64,000 bases of DNA from UBA4615 sp044368415. GTDB taxonomy: Bacteria; Pseudomonadota; Gammaproteobacteria; Burkholderiales; Burkholderiaceae_E. A program made the position numbers and the translations under genes. Positions 50,987 to 60,121 of this stretch are shown here, in pieces. The stretch lies in assembly GCA_044368415.1 (NCBI GenBank), contig JBIPLJ010000004.1, positions 1 through 64,000 on the forward strand. The letters are read 5' to 3'. Each line of letters opens with the position of its first letter. Position 1 is the first letter of the stretch. Under the pieces are notes generated by a model. That model searched no databases, was not told the origin of the DNA, and was given only the letters and a program-made list of their open reading frames with translations.

Positions 50987-52006
50987 TCAGTCCGCGACGG
51001 GCCTGCGGTCGGCGTAGATGCGGCGCCATGTGTCGGGAAAGCGCCGCAGCTCCGCACCGTCAAGCATCCCGCGGGACACGAGCAGCGCGTGCAGCGCGGG
51101 CAGGTGATAGTGCGGCACGGCCGGGTACAGGTGGTGCTCCACGTGGTAGCCCACGTGGTGGGGGAACAGCAGCGCGCGTGCCAGCGGGCCGGCCAGGTTC
51201 GTGCGCGCCGCGACCAGCGCCGACTCGTAGCCCGCGGGCGCTCCGTGCTCGGCGATCGCCCGCACGCGTAACAGTGCCTGCAGCACCGTGAGCGCGGGCA
51301 GCAGCCACAGCAGCGCGTACTTCGCGAGGCCGGTCGGGCCGGCGAGCAGGAGGGCGGCGAGCGGCAGCGCCAGCTGCACCGCGATGACCGTGCGGCGGTC
51401 GCTCGCCGCATCGGCCCGCAACGACGCCGGCGTGTCGTCGAGAGGACGCGGGGCGGTGGCGGTCTCCGCGTTCGCCGCTGGTGCACCGAAGAAATAGCGG
51501 TAGGTCTTCCAGGCGGTGCGCCCCGACAGGTCGGTCGCCAGCTTGCGCAGCAGGTAGGCACGACCCCGCGGATAACCTCCGTGCAGCGCGATGTCGGGGT
51601 CGACATCGCCGTAGAGATGATTGTGGTGCAGACGGTGCACGACCCGGTAAGTGCACATCGAGATGCCGGCGAGCGCGCCGAGCGCACGGCCGACGGCGTC
51701 GTTGAGGCGCCGGTCGGAGAACAGGCGGTAATGCGCGGCGTCGTGAACCAGGACGAACATCGCGTGCTGCAGCGCGGCGATCACAAGGACCGCCGGCACC
51801 ACCACCCAGGGCGTCCAGACCACGGCCGCGACGGCAGGCACCCCGGCGAGCGCCAGGAGCGTCGGCAGCATCGCGCGCAGCGAGCGGGCGTCGTCGAGCG
51901 TGGTCAGGGGGGCGAGCAGTTCGGGGGGCAGGCGCTCTGCGCTTCGCCCGACGCCCTGCGCGCGGCGAGCGTCGTCGCGAAAGGCGGCGGCTTGAACGGT
52001 CTCCAT
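50987..52006 (-). CDS. Membrane fatty acid desaturase
   Basis: A 339-residue membrane protein with the three histidine boxes of acyl-lipid desaturases: HDAAH (about 88-92), HRLHHNH (about 124-130), and HVEHH late in the protein (GYHVEHHLYP). The di-iron centre they bind inserts a double bond into fatty acyl chains, possibly for membrane fluidity. Four transmembrane helices are visible between boxes one and three. It is transcribed alone, leftward, 90 bases upstream of ugpB. Confidence 0.9.
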   Translation of the reverse strand: METVQAAAFRDDARRAQGVGRSAERLPPELLAPLTTLDDARSLRAMLPTLLALAGVPAVAAVVWTPWVVVPAVLVIAALQHAMFVLVHDAAHYRLFSDRRLNDAVGRALGALAGISMCTYRVVHRLHHNHLYGDVDPDIALHGGYPRGRAYLLRKLATDLSGRTAWKTYRYFFGAPAANAETATAPRPLDDTPASLRADAASDRRTVIAVQLALPLAALLLAGPTGLAKYALLWLLPALTVLQALLRVRAIAEHGAPAGYESALVAARTNLAGPLARALLFPHHVGYHVEHHLYPAVPHYHLPALHALLVSRGMLDGAELRRFPDTWRRIYADRRPVAD

Positions 52007-52553
52007 GCTGGGGGCGACCCGTCGGTCCGGGTGGTCTGGGGCGGGGCCCTATCATGCCCCAGGAGGGCGGGCGACGGGCATTCATGGTCCCGCGAGCGGG
52101 GCCTGCGGCAGGTCGACCTGGCGACGGGTTCGCAAGCCGCGAGATCGTGCTCGAGCCAGCACTCGCCGAGCATATCGACACCTCGAGCTTGCCGCTGCGG
52201 CGGGCGATCAAGGCCGGCGTGTGGCGGCTGGACACGCCCTAAGGCTTGGCCACGCTCGATGCCGAGCTGACCCGCCAGGCCACCACGCTCGCCTTCCTGC
52301 AAGACTTCCGGCTGATGATGTGGGTCTACATCGCAGCGAAGCCGCGGGCGCTGCTGCTCAGGCGACCCATTGCCACACCGCCCACGGGCCACGCGGCGGC
52401 ACTCGACTGATCAACGAATCCCGGACAGGTCGGTGGGACCGTGCGGGCCCCGGCGCGGTATTCCTCACTGGCCGCGACAGTCTCACCGGGCTAGACTTCG
52501 CGCCCTTGAACGTGTGTCGGCCGTTTTCGACCGTCCGTCCCCCGCCCCGTCGC
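52007..52553. other. Spacer between desaturase and acyltransferase genes
   Basis: About 550 bases with no intact gene. It holds the EmrB-type remnant (52142-52410) and should contain the divergent promoters of the desaturase and acyltransferase genes. No clear -35/-10 pair was found by eye. Confidence 0.4.
52142..52410 (+). pseudogene. C-terminal remnant of a DHA2 (EmrB-like) drug exporter
   Basis: One plus-strand frame contains LAEHIDTSSLPLRRAI, an in-frame TAA at 52240-52242, and then GLATLDAELTRQATTLAFLQ, DFRLMMWVYIAA and LLLRRP before TGA. This is the last loop and fourteenth helix of EmrB/QacA-type multidrug exporters (usual form ...LDAEVTRQA...AY.DDF.LM). No other part of the gene remains. 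The internal stop confirms decay. Confidence 0.7.
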
Positions 52554-53660
52554 GTGACTGCCCGCCTGCCCCTGATCGACCTGCTGAAGGCCCTCGCCTC
52601 CCAGCTCATCGTTCTGCACCACCTTGCGTTCTACGGCCCGATGTCCGACGCGGTGCGCCCTTGGGCGGGACCGGTCGTCGATGGGCTGGCAGACTGGGGC
52701 AGGCTCGCCGTGCAGGTCTTCCTGGTGGTCGCCGGCTATCTCGCGGCGCGCACGCTGGCGCCGGGTGGCCTGCCGAAGGCGATCGAACCAATGACTCTGG
52801 TGCGCCGCCGCTGGGTCCGGCTCGCTGGCCCCTATCTCGCGGCCCTGGCGATCGCGGTGACCGCGGCCGCGCTCGGACGCGGGCTGACCGACCACGAAAC
52901 GGTGCCCGATGCGCCGACGGCCCTGCAGCTCTTGGCGAACGCCGCGATGCTGCAGGACATCGTCGGGCTGGACGCGCTGTCCGCCGGCATCTGGTACGTC
53001 GCGATCGACCTGCAGCTCTACGCGCTTCTGGTGGGGCTGGTCTGGATCGCCCACCGCAGCGGCGTGGCAGGCGCCGCCCCCGTGCTGATCGTCGCGCTCG
53101 GCGCGGCATCGCTGTTCGTGTTCAACCGCGACGCACTGTACGACGCCGGGGGACTCTACTTCTTCGGGTCGTACGCACTCGGCGCAATGGCCGCCTGGGC
53201 CGGCCCGGGCCGCAGCGGACGCGCCGCCCTGGTGGCGATCCTCGTGCTCGGCACGGCGGCCCTGGCCGTGGACTTCAGGGCCCGTATCGCGGTGGCACTT
53301 GCGACCGCGGTGCTGCTCGCCTGGGCGATGCCGCGCGGGGCCAGCGCGCGAGGCCTGGCCTCGCCGATGCTCGAGCGCCTGGGCCGCATCTCGTATTCGG
53401 TTTTCCTCGTGCACTACCCGGTATGTGTGCTGGTCCAGGCGGCCGCAGCCCGCTGGTTCCCCGATGCGCCGCTGCCCGCAGCGCTCGGCCTCGTGTTCGC
53501 ATGGGTCGGCAGCACGGTGGCCGGCGCCTTCTTCCACCAATATGTCGAAGTGCCGCTGTCGGCGAGCGCGCCGCTGCGTCCTGCAACCGCGGACCCGCGC
53601 AGCGCGGTCCCGATTGCGGCCGACGACGAGACGTCGTCGATGTCTTCCACGCCGCGCTGA
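52554..53660 (+). CDS. Acyltransferase family 3 (OafA/YrhL-like) membrane protein
   Basis: A 368-residue integral membrane protein with about ten transmembrane helices. The conserved start LIDLLKALASQLIVLHHL contains the catalytic His of this family (normally RxxxxxxVxxxH), followed by FLVVAGYLA and YSVFLVHYPV near the C-terminus. These enzymes transfer acetyl or other acyl groups to cell-surface sugars or lipids; the target here is unknown. The GTG at 52554 was preferred; the same frame is open upstream without family features. A 7-bp stem-loop (53699-53716) after its end overlaps the stop of the convergent monooxygenase-like ORF. Confidence 0.8.
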   Translation: MTARLPLIDLLKALASQLIVLHHLAFYGPMSDAVRPWAGPVVDGLADWGRLAVQVFLVVAGYLAARTLAPGGLPKAIEPMTLVRRRWVRLAGPYLAALAIAVTAAALGRGLTDHETVPDAPTALQLLANAAMLQDIVGLDALSAGIWYVAIDLQLYALLVGLVWIAHRSGVAGAAPVLIVALGAASLFVFNRDALYDAGGLYFFGSYALGAMAAWAGPGRSGRAALVAILVLGTAALAVDFRARIAVALATAVLLAWAMPRGASARGLASPMLERLGRISYSVFLVHYPVCVLVQAAAARWFPDAPLPAALGLVFAWVGSTVAGAFFHQYVEVPLSASAPLRPATADPRSAVPIAADDETSSMSSTPR

Positions 53661-53705
53661 GCGCGGCACCGCCCATTCAGGGGGACGAGGTCGGGCGCCG
53701 CCCGC

Positions 53706-53966
53706 TCAGGCGGGCGAGACCATGACGTGGATGCGACGCTCGGCCACGAGCGGCTTGGTGCGCGCCGCGTAAGCCGGCATGTGCGACGCCCCTGCATGCG
53801 CCTCGAGCGCGGCAGCGCCGCGCCACTTCTCGATCACCGCGAAGCCGTCGTCGCCCACCGGGGCCTGGAAGCCGCCGAAACCCGCCGCGTCGACCCCCGG
53901 CTGGTACTCGATGCAGCCGTCTTCGGCGTGCACCGCCGGCCTGTTCGCGCGAAAGGCGGCAAGCAC
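53706..53966 (-). CDS. Antibiotic-biosynthesis-monooxygenase (ABM)-like ORF with unclear start
   Basis: The 86 codons from the first usual start (GTG 53966) encode most of a small dimeric alpha/beta-barrel ABM domain: CIEYQPGVD, FAVIEKWRGAAALEAHAG, and SHMPAYAARTKPLV. The first strand of the family (FHVLAFIICQPGKRDEV) is present in frame just upstream but has no ATG, GTG or TTG before it. An ATG near 54033 is one frame off. Either an unusual start is used or a frameshift has damaged the 5' end. Quinone or heme-like substrates are usual for relatives. Confidence 0.6.
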   Translation of the reverse strand: MLAAFRANRPAVHAEDGCIEYQPGVDAAGFGGFQAPVGDDGFAVIEKWRGAAALEAHAGASHMPAYAARTKPLVAERRIHVMVSPA

Positions 53967-54151
53967 CTCGTCGCGCTTGCCGGGCTGGCAGATGATGAAG
54001 GCGAGTACGTGAAACCGGACCCGCCCGCCCAGGCATCCGGTCGGGAATACGACCCCGGGGGCCGCGCGGCGCTATCATCCGCGACCGGCCGCGCAGACCC
54101 ATCCTTCCCGCACCGCATCGACGGCCGGCCCAGCTCAGACACGGAGACGCC

Positions 54152-56467
54152 ATGCCCACCGACCCCACCCGCCTGTCGCCCGCCGAGCAGGCGCTCCGGG
54201 ACGCCGCGCTCGACTATCACCGCGCCCCGACGCGCGGCAAGATCTCGATCACGCCCACCAAGCCGCTGTCGAACCAGCGCGACCTGTCGCTCGCCTACTC
54301 GCCAGGCGTCGCTTACGCCTGTCTCGAGATCGAACGCGATCCGACGCTGGCCGCCGAGTACACCTCGCGCGGCAACCTGGTCGGCGTGGTCACCAACGGC
54401 ACCGCGGTGCTCGGCCTGGGCGACATCGGCCCCCTTGCCGGCAAGCCGGTGATGGAGGGCAAGGGCTGCCTGTTCAAGAAATTCGCCGGCATCGACGTCT
54501 TCGACATCGAACTCGCCGAGCGCGACCCGGACAAGCTGGTGGAGATCATCGCCGCGCTTGAGCCGACGCTCGGCGGCATCAACCTCGAGGACATCAAGGC
54601 ACCCGAGTGCTTCGAGATCGAGCGCCGGCTGCGCGACCGACTGTCGATCCCGGTGTTCCACGACGACCAGCATGGCACCGCCATCATCTCGGCGGCCGCG
54701 ATCCTCAACGGGCTCGAGCTGGTCGGCAAGGACATCGGCGCGGTCAAGCTCGCGGTGTCCGGCGCCGGCGCGGCCGCGATCGCCTGCCTCGACGTGCTCG
54801 TCGGCCTGGGCATCCGGCGCGAGAACGTCTTCATGGTCGACTCCAAGGGCGTGATCCATACCGGGCGCGAGAAGCTCGACGCCTCCAAGCAGCGTTACGC
54901 GCAGAAGACGGACGCGCGCACCCTTGCTGACGTCTGCCGAGGCGCCGATGTGTTCCTCGGCTGCTCGGCGGCGGGCGTGCTGACCCAGGAGATGGTCGCC
55001 ACGATGGCCGAGCGGCCGATCATTCTCGCGCTCGCCAACCCCGAGCCCGAGATCCGGCCCGAGCTCGCGCTCGCGGTGCGCCCGGACTGCATCATCGCCA
55101 CCGGCCGCTCCGACTATCCGAACCAGGTCAACAACGTCCTGTGTTTCCCGTACATTTTCCGCGGCGCGCTCGATGCGGGCGCCACGCGGATCACCGACGA
55201 GATGAAGCAGGCCTGCGTGCGCCAGATCGCCGACCTGGCCAAGGCCGAGATCTCCGACGAGGTGGCTGCCGCCTATGCGGGCCAGGAGCTGTCCTTCGGG
55301 CCCCAGTACCTGATCCCCAAGCCCTTCGACAGCCGGCTGATCCTTCGCATCGCGCCCGCGGTCGCCAAGGCCGCGATGGACTCGGGCGTCGCCACCCGCC
55401 CGATCGCCGACCTCGACGCCTATCGCCGCTCGCTGCAGCGCTTTGTCAGCCACACCGGGCTCTTCATGGCACCGGTGTTCGCCGCCGCCCGCGCTCGACC
55501 CGCCCGGGTCGTCTACGCCGAGGGCGAGGACGAGCGGGTGCTGCGCGCCGCGCAGGCCTCGATCGACGAGGGCCTGGTGTCGCGCGCGATCATGATCGGC
55601 CGCCCCTCGGTGATCGAGGCGCGCTGCAAGCGCGCGGGCCTTCGCATCCGCCCCGGCACCGACTTCGAGGTGGTGGATCCCGAGGACGACGCGCGCTTTC
55701 GCGACTACTGGTCGGACTACCGGCAGCTGATGGGCCGGCGCGGCGTCACGCCCGAGTTGGCCAAGGCGACGATCCGGCGCTCGGCAAGCACGCTTGCCTC
55801 GATGATGGTCCGCCGCGGCGACGCCGACGCGATGGTCTGCGGCCTGGTCGGGCGTTTCGACGAGCACTTCTCGCGCGTGCGCGACGTGATCGGCCTGGCG
55901 CCCGGGGCGGGTTGCTTCGCGACCATGAACGCGCTGATGCTGCCCGAGCACACGCTGTTCCTCACCGACACGCTGGTCAACGACGAGCCCGACGCCGAGC
56001 AGCTCGCCGAGATCGCGCGGATGGCGGTCGAGCAGATGCGCGCCTTCGCGGTGACGCCCAAGGTGGCGTTCGCCTCGCACTCGATGTTCGGCAGCAGTGA
56101 GCGCCCGAGCGCACGCCGCCTGCGGGCAGCGGCGGCGCTGTTCCGCGCGAAGCTGCCCGAGGTGGAGTGCGACGGCGAGATGAACGGCGACGCGGCGCTG
56201 TCCGAGGACGTGCGGCGCGAATTCCTGCCGGAGTCCTCGATCACCGGCTCGGCGAACCTGCTGGTCATGCCGAACCTGGACGCCGCGAACATCCTGCTGA
56301 ACGTGCTGAAGGTCACCGGCGGCAAGGGCATCACCGTCGGCCCGATCCTGCTCGGCGCGGCACGTCCGGTGCATATCCTGACGCCGGCCGCAACGATGCG
56401 GCGGGTGCTGAACGCGACCGCGATCGCGGTCGCTCAGGCCGCCGGGCGCACCGGCGACGCGGGCTGA
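54152..56467 (+). CDS. maeB: NADP-dependent malic enzyme with phosphotransacetylase-like domain
   Basis: A 771-residue hybrid enzyme. Residues about 20-430 are malic enzyme: the start RGKISITPTKPLSNQRDLSLAYSPGVA is diagnostic, with the metal-binding VFHDDQHGTA and the nucleotide motif VSGAGAAA. Residues about 440-765 are a phosphotransacetylase-like domain (VVYAEGEDERVLRAAQ) that binds acetyl-CoA and regulates activity but is not itself a transacetylase. It converts malate to pyruvate with NADPH formation. ATG 54152 fits the family. It stands alone, with a strong palindrome behind it. Confidence 0.95.
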   Translation: MPTDPTRLSPAEQALRDAALDYHRAPTRGKISITPTKPLSNQRDLSLAYSPGVAYACLEIERDPTLAAEYTSRGNLVGVVTNGTAVLGLGDIGPLAGKPVMEGKGCLFKKFAGIDVFDIELAERDPDKLVEIIAALEPTLGGINLEDIKAPECFEIERRLRDRLSIPVFHDDQHGTAIISAAAILNGLELVGKDIGAVKLAVSGAGAAAIACLDVLVGLGIRRENVFMVDSKGVIHTGREKLDASKQRYAQKTDARTLADVCRGADVFLGCSAAGVLTQEMVATMAERPIILALANPEPEIRPELALAVRPDCIIATGRSDYPNQVNNVLCFPYIFRGALDAGATRITDEMKQACVRQIADLAKAEISDEVAAAYAGQELSFGPQYLIPKPFDSRLILRIAPAVAKAAMDSGVATRPIADLDAYRRSLQRFVSHTGLFMAPVFAAARARPARVVYAEGEDERVLRAAQASIDEGLVSRAIMIGRPSVIEARCKRAGLRIRPGTDFEVVDPEDDARFRDYWSDYRQLMGRRGVTPELAKATIRRSASTLASMMVRRGDADAMVCGLVGRFDEHFSRVRDVIGLAPGAGCFATMNALMLPEHTLFLTDTLVNDEPDAEQLAEIARMAVEQMRAFAVTPKVAFASHSMFGSSERPSARRLRAAAALFRAKLPEVECDGEMNGDAALSEDVRREFLPESSITGSANLLVMPNLDAANILLNVLKVTGGKGITVGPILLGAARPVHILTPAATMRRVLNATAIAVAQAAGRTGDAG

Positions 56468-56514
56468 TCACGCCGGGCGACGGGCGACTGGGCTCGGGCC
56501 CGGCCGCCCGGGGG

Positions 56515-56538
56515 CACCCGGCGCATGCGCGCCGGGTG
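56515..56538. terminator. Bidirectional stem-loop after maeB
   Basis: Perfect 10-bp arms CACCCGGCGC and GCGCCGGGTG around an ATGC loop, between the convergent ends of maeB (56467) and the DUF2059 gene (56544). The rightward side continues into a short T-rich TATTTC; no T-run follows on the other strand. Confidence 0.6.
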
Positions 56539-56543
56539 TGCGG

Positions 56544-57149
56544 CTATTTCTTCGTGTCGCCGCCGCGCACGCCGGGCATCGATGCGCCGCCCGACGGGGC
56601 CGCGCCACCCTCGGGCGCGGGCGGCAGGCCGAGCTGACGCGCCATCGCGGCCTCGAGGGTCTTGAGCTTGGGCTCGATCTGACCGCGGGTCTCGGTGACC
56701 AGCTTCTCGCCGAGGGTGCGTTGCATGCCCGGGGCAAGCGAGTTGAAGCGCTTGGTGACCGGCGACTCCATCCACTCGATGAGCTGCTTGAGCTCGGCTT
56801 CGTTGAAGTTGTTCTCGAGCTCGGCGCCGATCACCGAGGGCGACAACTTGATCGCTCGGTCGCGCAGCAGCGGCACGGACTCGTCGGTGTACTTCTTCAG
56901 GTCGGCGTCGATCGCCTTGGCGACCGAATCGCGTTTGTCCTGCGGCACGTTGCCGAAGGCCTGGCGTGCGGCCATGGTCAGCTGGATCGCCGGCTGCTCG
57001 GCAATGCTCTTGGCCATCGCCTCGATGCCGGGCTGCTGCAGGATCAGCAGTTTGTTGACCAGTTCCTTCTTGGACTGGGCGAAGGCGGGCGCCGCGGCGA
57101 GCGCGACGGCGAGGCAGGCGGCGACGGTGAAGGGTCGTCGGATCATCAT
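56544..57149 (-). CDS. Periplasmic DUF2059-domain protein
   Basis: A 201-residue protein with a signal peptide (to about residue 25, ending AFAQ). The helical domain of about 130 residues includes the DUF2059 signature NNFNEAELKQLIEWMESPVTKRF (quoted in part) and a Gly/Pro-rich disordered C-terminal tail. The family is widespread in proteobacteria with no assigned function. ATG 57149 (with a second ATG directly after it) precedes the signal peptide. Monocistronic. Confidence 0.85.
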   Translation of the reverse strand: MMIRRPFTVAACLAVALAAAPAFAQSKKELVNKLLILQQPGIEAMAKSIAEQPAIQLTMAARQAFGNVPQDKRDSVAKAIDADLKKYTDESVPLLRDRAIKLSPSVIGAELENNFNEAELKQLIEWMESPVTKRFNSLAPGMQRTLGEKLVTETRGQIEPKLKTLEAAMARQLGLPPAPEGGAAPSGGASMPGVRGGDTKK

Positions 57150-57254
57150 GGGTAGGGACTCCGTTGCGGGCGCGCAGCCCGGGTGTCGAGCCCGCAAGGG
57201 TACCAGCAGCCGGCCACAGGCCCCGGCGGCTGGAGCCGACACCGCCGATCGGCT

Positions 57255-58583
57255 TCAGGCTTCGATTGCGCTGGCGAGCCCCAGCGCCCGGTAGGTTCGC
57301 CGCAGCCGCGAGGCGATCCGCCGCGAGGCGGGCTGCGAGCTCGCCAAGGGCTGCAGCAGGTGCTGCGCCGCAGTCCAGCGCCCGCTCGCCATCAGCGCGT
57401 CGATGCGGATCTGCTCGAACAGGTCACGCTGGGCATGGCTGCCGCCGATCTCGACCAGCCGCGGCAGCGCCTCGCCCAGCCCACGCACGGCGCCATCGGC
57501 GTCGCCCCGCGCATGCGCGAGCAACCCGCGGCAGGCGGGCACGGCCACCCGCAGCCAGGCCTCGCCGCCCGCCTCGGGGACGCGCGCGGCGTGTGCCTCG
57601 AGCGAGGCCAACAGCGTGTCGGCCTCAGGCCGACCGGCGCGGGCCAGGCCGTACAGGTAGTGCATGTCGAGGAAGGGCTGGACGTGGTCGTGCACACGCG
57701 GCGCGAGCCAGGGCGCGAGCGCCTGCCAGCGCCCGCCCACGTCGCCGCCAGCCAGCTCGATGCGGGCGAGCAGCGACACCGCGTTGACCTGGTCCTGGCT
57801 GTAGTCCGGGCTCACGCCCCAGACCCGCGCATCGTGCAGCGCGAGTGCCTCGTCGAGCCGCTCGTCCTCGATCAGGAACAGCGCGAGGTGCCACCAGTTG
57901 TGCGTCACCATGAACGAGTTCAGTCCCGTCCAGGTGTCGGCGACGCTGCGCAGGAAAGCCTCGCCCTCATCGAGGCGGCCCTCGGTCAGCATCACGTGCG
58001 CGAGCGCGTGATGTGCCCAAGGCTCGCGACGGCGCATCGCGACCGCACGCCGCGCTGCCGCCTCGGCCCGGCGCAGCAGGTGGCACTGCTCGAAGCCGAA
58101 CGCGAGCATGCCGTGCATCGGCGCCACGTCGGCGGCGGCCGGTGCAGCGGCGAGCGCGAGCCGCAGCATCCGGGGTGCATCGCCCGCGTTGAAGCTGTGG
58201 TACTGGCCGAGCTTGACCGAGACTAGGTCGCGCGGATGCTCGGCGGCCTGCGCCTCGTGCAGCGCGATCGCGCGGGCGAGGTCGCCATCGGCCCAGGCGC
58301 GGACCGCCTCGAGGAATCGGCGCTCGCGCTCGGTCACAGCCACCTTCGAGGCGTCCGCACGTGCGAGGTGGACCCGCGCGTTCTGCGCCGCGTCAGGCGT
58401 CTCGGCAAACAGGTGCAGCGCTGCCGCGTACGCCTGGACGATCAGCGCATCGTCGTGCACCGCTGCGCCGAGCACGTCGAGCACCCGCGCCTCGCAGGCG
58501 ATGAAGCCCTCGACGAAGGCGTCGACGCCCGCGAGGCTCGACGGATCGCCAAGCGTCAGCGGGTTGCCGAGTGCGTCGTTCAC
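57255..58583 (-). CDS. TPR-repeat protein coupled to the peptide ABC transporter operon
   Basis: A 442-residue cytoplasmic protein made largely of tetratricopeptide-like helical hairpins (e.g. AEAAARRAVAMRRREPWAHHALAHVM; GRLDEGEAFLRSVADTW), with no signal peptide. Relatives are annotated as TPR proteins of unknown function. The GTG at 58583 overlaps the TGA of the substrate-binding protein gene by 4 bases, so it is translated as the last member of the transporter operon. That implies a role with the imported substrate, such as regulation or use of peptides, but no evidence in the sequence says which. Confidence 0.75.
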   Translation of the reverse strand: MNDALGNPLTLGDPSSLAGVDAFVEGFIACEARVLDVLGAAVHDDALIVQAYAAALHLFAETPDAAQNARVHLARADASKVAVTERERRFLEAVRAWADGDLARAIALHEAQAAEHPRDLVSVKLGQYHSFNAGDAPRMLRLALAAAPAAADVAPMHGMLAFGFEQCHLLRRAEAAARRAVAMRRREPWAHHALAHVMLTEGRLDEGEAFLRSVADTWTGLNSFMVTHNWWHLALFLIEDERLDEALALHDARVWGVSPDYSQDQVNAVSLLARIELAGGDVGGRWQALAPWLAPRVHDHVQPFLDMHYLYGLARAGRPEADTLLASLEAHAARVPEAGGEAWLRVAVPACRGLLAHARGDADGAVRGLGEALPRLVEIGGSHAQRDLFEQIRIDALMASGRWTAAQHLLQPLASSQPASRRIASRLRRTYRALGLASAIEA

Positions 58584-60073
58584 TCCCAGTACAACGCCGA
58601 CAGGTCGTTCGCGAAGATCGGCACGTCCTTCCACAGACCGCGCAGCTTCGCGCTCGCCACCGAGACCCACTGCGGCTGGTAGAGGAAGGCGTTCGGCGAC
58701 TCGAGCGCGATCAGCCGCTGGGCCTCGGCGAGCAGCCGGGCGCGCTCGGCGTCGTCGCCGGTGCCGCTGAGCTTCGTGTACAACGCCCGGAACTTAGGCG
58801 ACTCGTAGTTCCAGTAGTAGTTGTCCTTCGCGTAGTTGCCGAGGTCGAGCGGCTCGACGTGCGAGATGATCGTCAGATCGTAGTCGCGATTGGTGTAGAC
58901 GCCGGACATCCACTGCGCCCACTCGATGTTCTGGATCTTGGCGACGATGCCGACCCGGGCCAACTGCGCGGCGATCACCTCGCCGCCCTGGCGCGCGTAC
59001 GGTGGCGGCGGCAGCTTCAGGCTCAGCTCGAGCGGGGTCTTCACGCCCGCCTCCGCGAGCAGCGCCCGGGCCTTGGCCGGGTCGAAGGGGTTGACTCCGG
59101 TGGTGTCGACGAAACCGAAGGCGCCCGGCACGTAATGGCTGCCGATCGGCGCACCGAACCCGTCGGCGGCGCCGATGATCACCGCCTTGCGGTCGATGGC
59201 CATTGCGATCGCGCGCCGCACGCGCGCATCATCGAGCGGCTTCTTCTTGTTGTTGATCGCGAGGATGGTCTTGGCGCGCGAGCCGCCAACCATGACCTTG
59301 AAGCGCGGGTCGACCTTGAAGACGTCGACTGCCTTGCCGGTGATACGCGGCATCGCATCGACATCACCGGCCATCATCGAAGCCATCTGCGCGGCCGGGT
59401 CGCTGATGAAGCGCCAGGTGACGCGGCTCATCCTGACCTTCGAGGCGTCGCGGTACTCGGGCCACTTCGCCAGAGTCAGCGACGAGCCCTTCGTCCAGCT
59501 CTCGATCCGGTAGGGGCCCGTGCCCACCGGCGTCGTGGCGTTGGTCGCTGCGCTCTTGGGCTCGACGATCACCGCGCTCGACAGTCCGAGCAGGAACGGG
59601 AAGTCGGGATTCGGCACCTTGAGCCGGATCGCGACCCGGTGCGGGTCGGTCACGCGGATCGCCTCGATCGCGGCGAAGGTCAGCTTGTCCTTGTTCGTGC
59701 TGTCGGCGGCGGCCGCGCGCTCGAAGGCGAACTTGACGGTGTTGCCGTCGAAGGGCTCGCCGTTGTGGAACTTCACGCCGCGGCGCAATTCGAAGCTGAC
59801 CGTGCGTGCGTCCGGCGAGACGGTCCAGCGCTCGGCGAGCAGCGGGCCGACGCTGCCGTCCTCGCGGATCCTGGTCAGCGTCTCCAGCACGTTGTAGTGG
59901 ACGATCTCGCCGATCGAGGCGGCGGCCGCGGTGGTCGGATCCAGGCCGGTGGGCTCCAGCGCCATGGCCATCACCACCGCGTCCTTGCCGCGGACCTGGG
60001 CCGGCGCGGCGCCCGCCGCGACGAGGGCGACGGCGCCTGCGAGCGCGGCCGCGACGAGCTTCAACGATTTCAT
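58580..60073 (-). CDS. ABC transporter substrate-binding protein (peptide/nickel family 5)
   Basis: A 497-residue periplasmic protein. A signal peptide (to about residue 26, ending APAQ) is followed by the SBP family 5 pattern: ALEPTGLDPTTAA, VHYNVLETLTRI, the FHNGEPFDGNTVKFAFERA segment, and VRRAIAMAIDRKAV. These proteins bind di- or oligopeptides, nickel or other solutes for Dpp/Opp/Nik-type importers. It follows the ATPase genes in the leftward operon; its end overlaps the TPR gene. Confidence 0.9.
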   Translation of the reverse strand: MKSLKLVAAALAGAVALVAAGAAPAQVRGKDAVVMAMALEPTGLDPTTAAAASIGEIVHYNVLETLTRIREDGSVGPLLAERWTVSPDARTVSFELRRGVKFHNGEPFDGNTVKFAFERAAAADSTNKDKLTFAAIEAIRVTDPHRVAIRLKVPNPDFPFLLGLSSAVIVEPKSAATNATTPVGTGPYRIESWTKGSSLTLAKWPEYRDASKVRMSRVTWRFISDPAAQMASMMAGDVDAMPRITGKAVDVFKVDPRFKVMVGGSRAKTILAINNKKKPLDDARVRRAIAMAIDRKAVIIGAADGFGAPIGSHYVPGAFGFVDTTGVNPFDPAKARALLAEAGVKTPLELSLKLPPPPYARQGGEVIAAQLARVGIVAKIQNIEWAQWMSGVYTNRDYDLTIISHVEPLDLGNYAKDNYYWNYESPKFRALYTKLSGTGDDAERARLLAEAQRLIALESPNAFLYQPQWVSVASAKLRGLWKDVPIFANDLSALYWE

Positions 60074-60121
60074 GACGACACTCCCGATGCGGACCCGCGC
60101 CGTGCGCGCCGCGAGCCGGCA

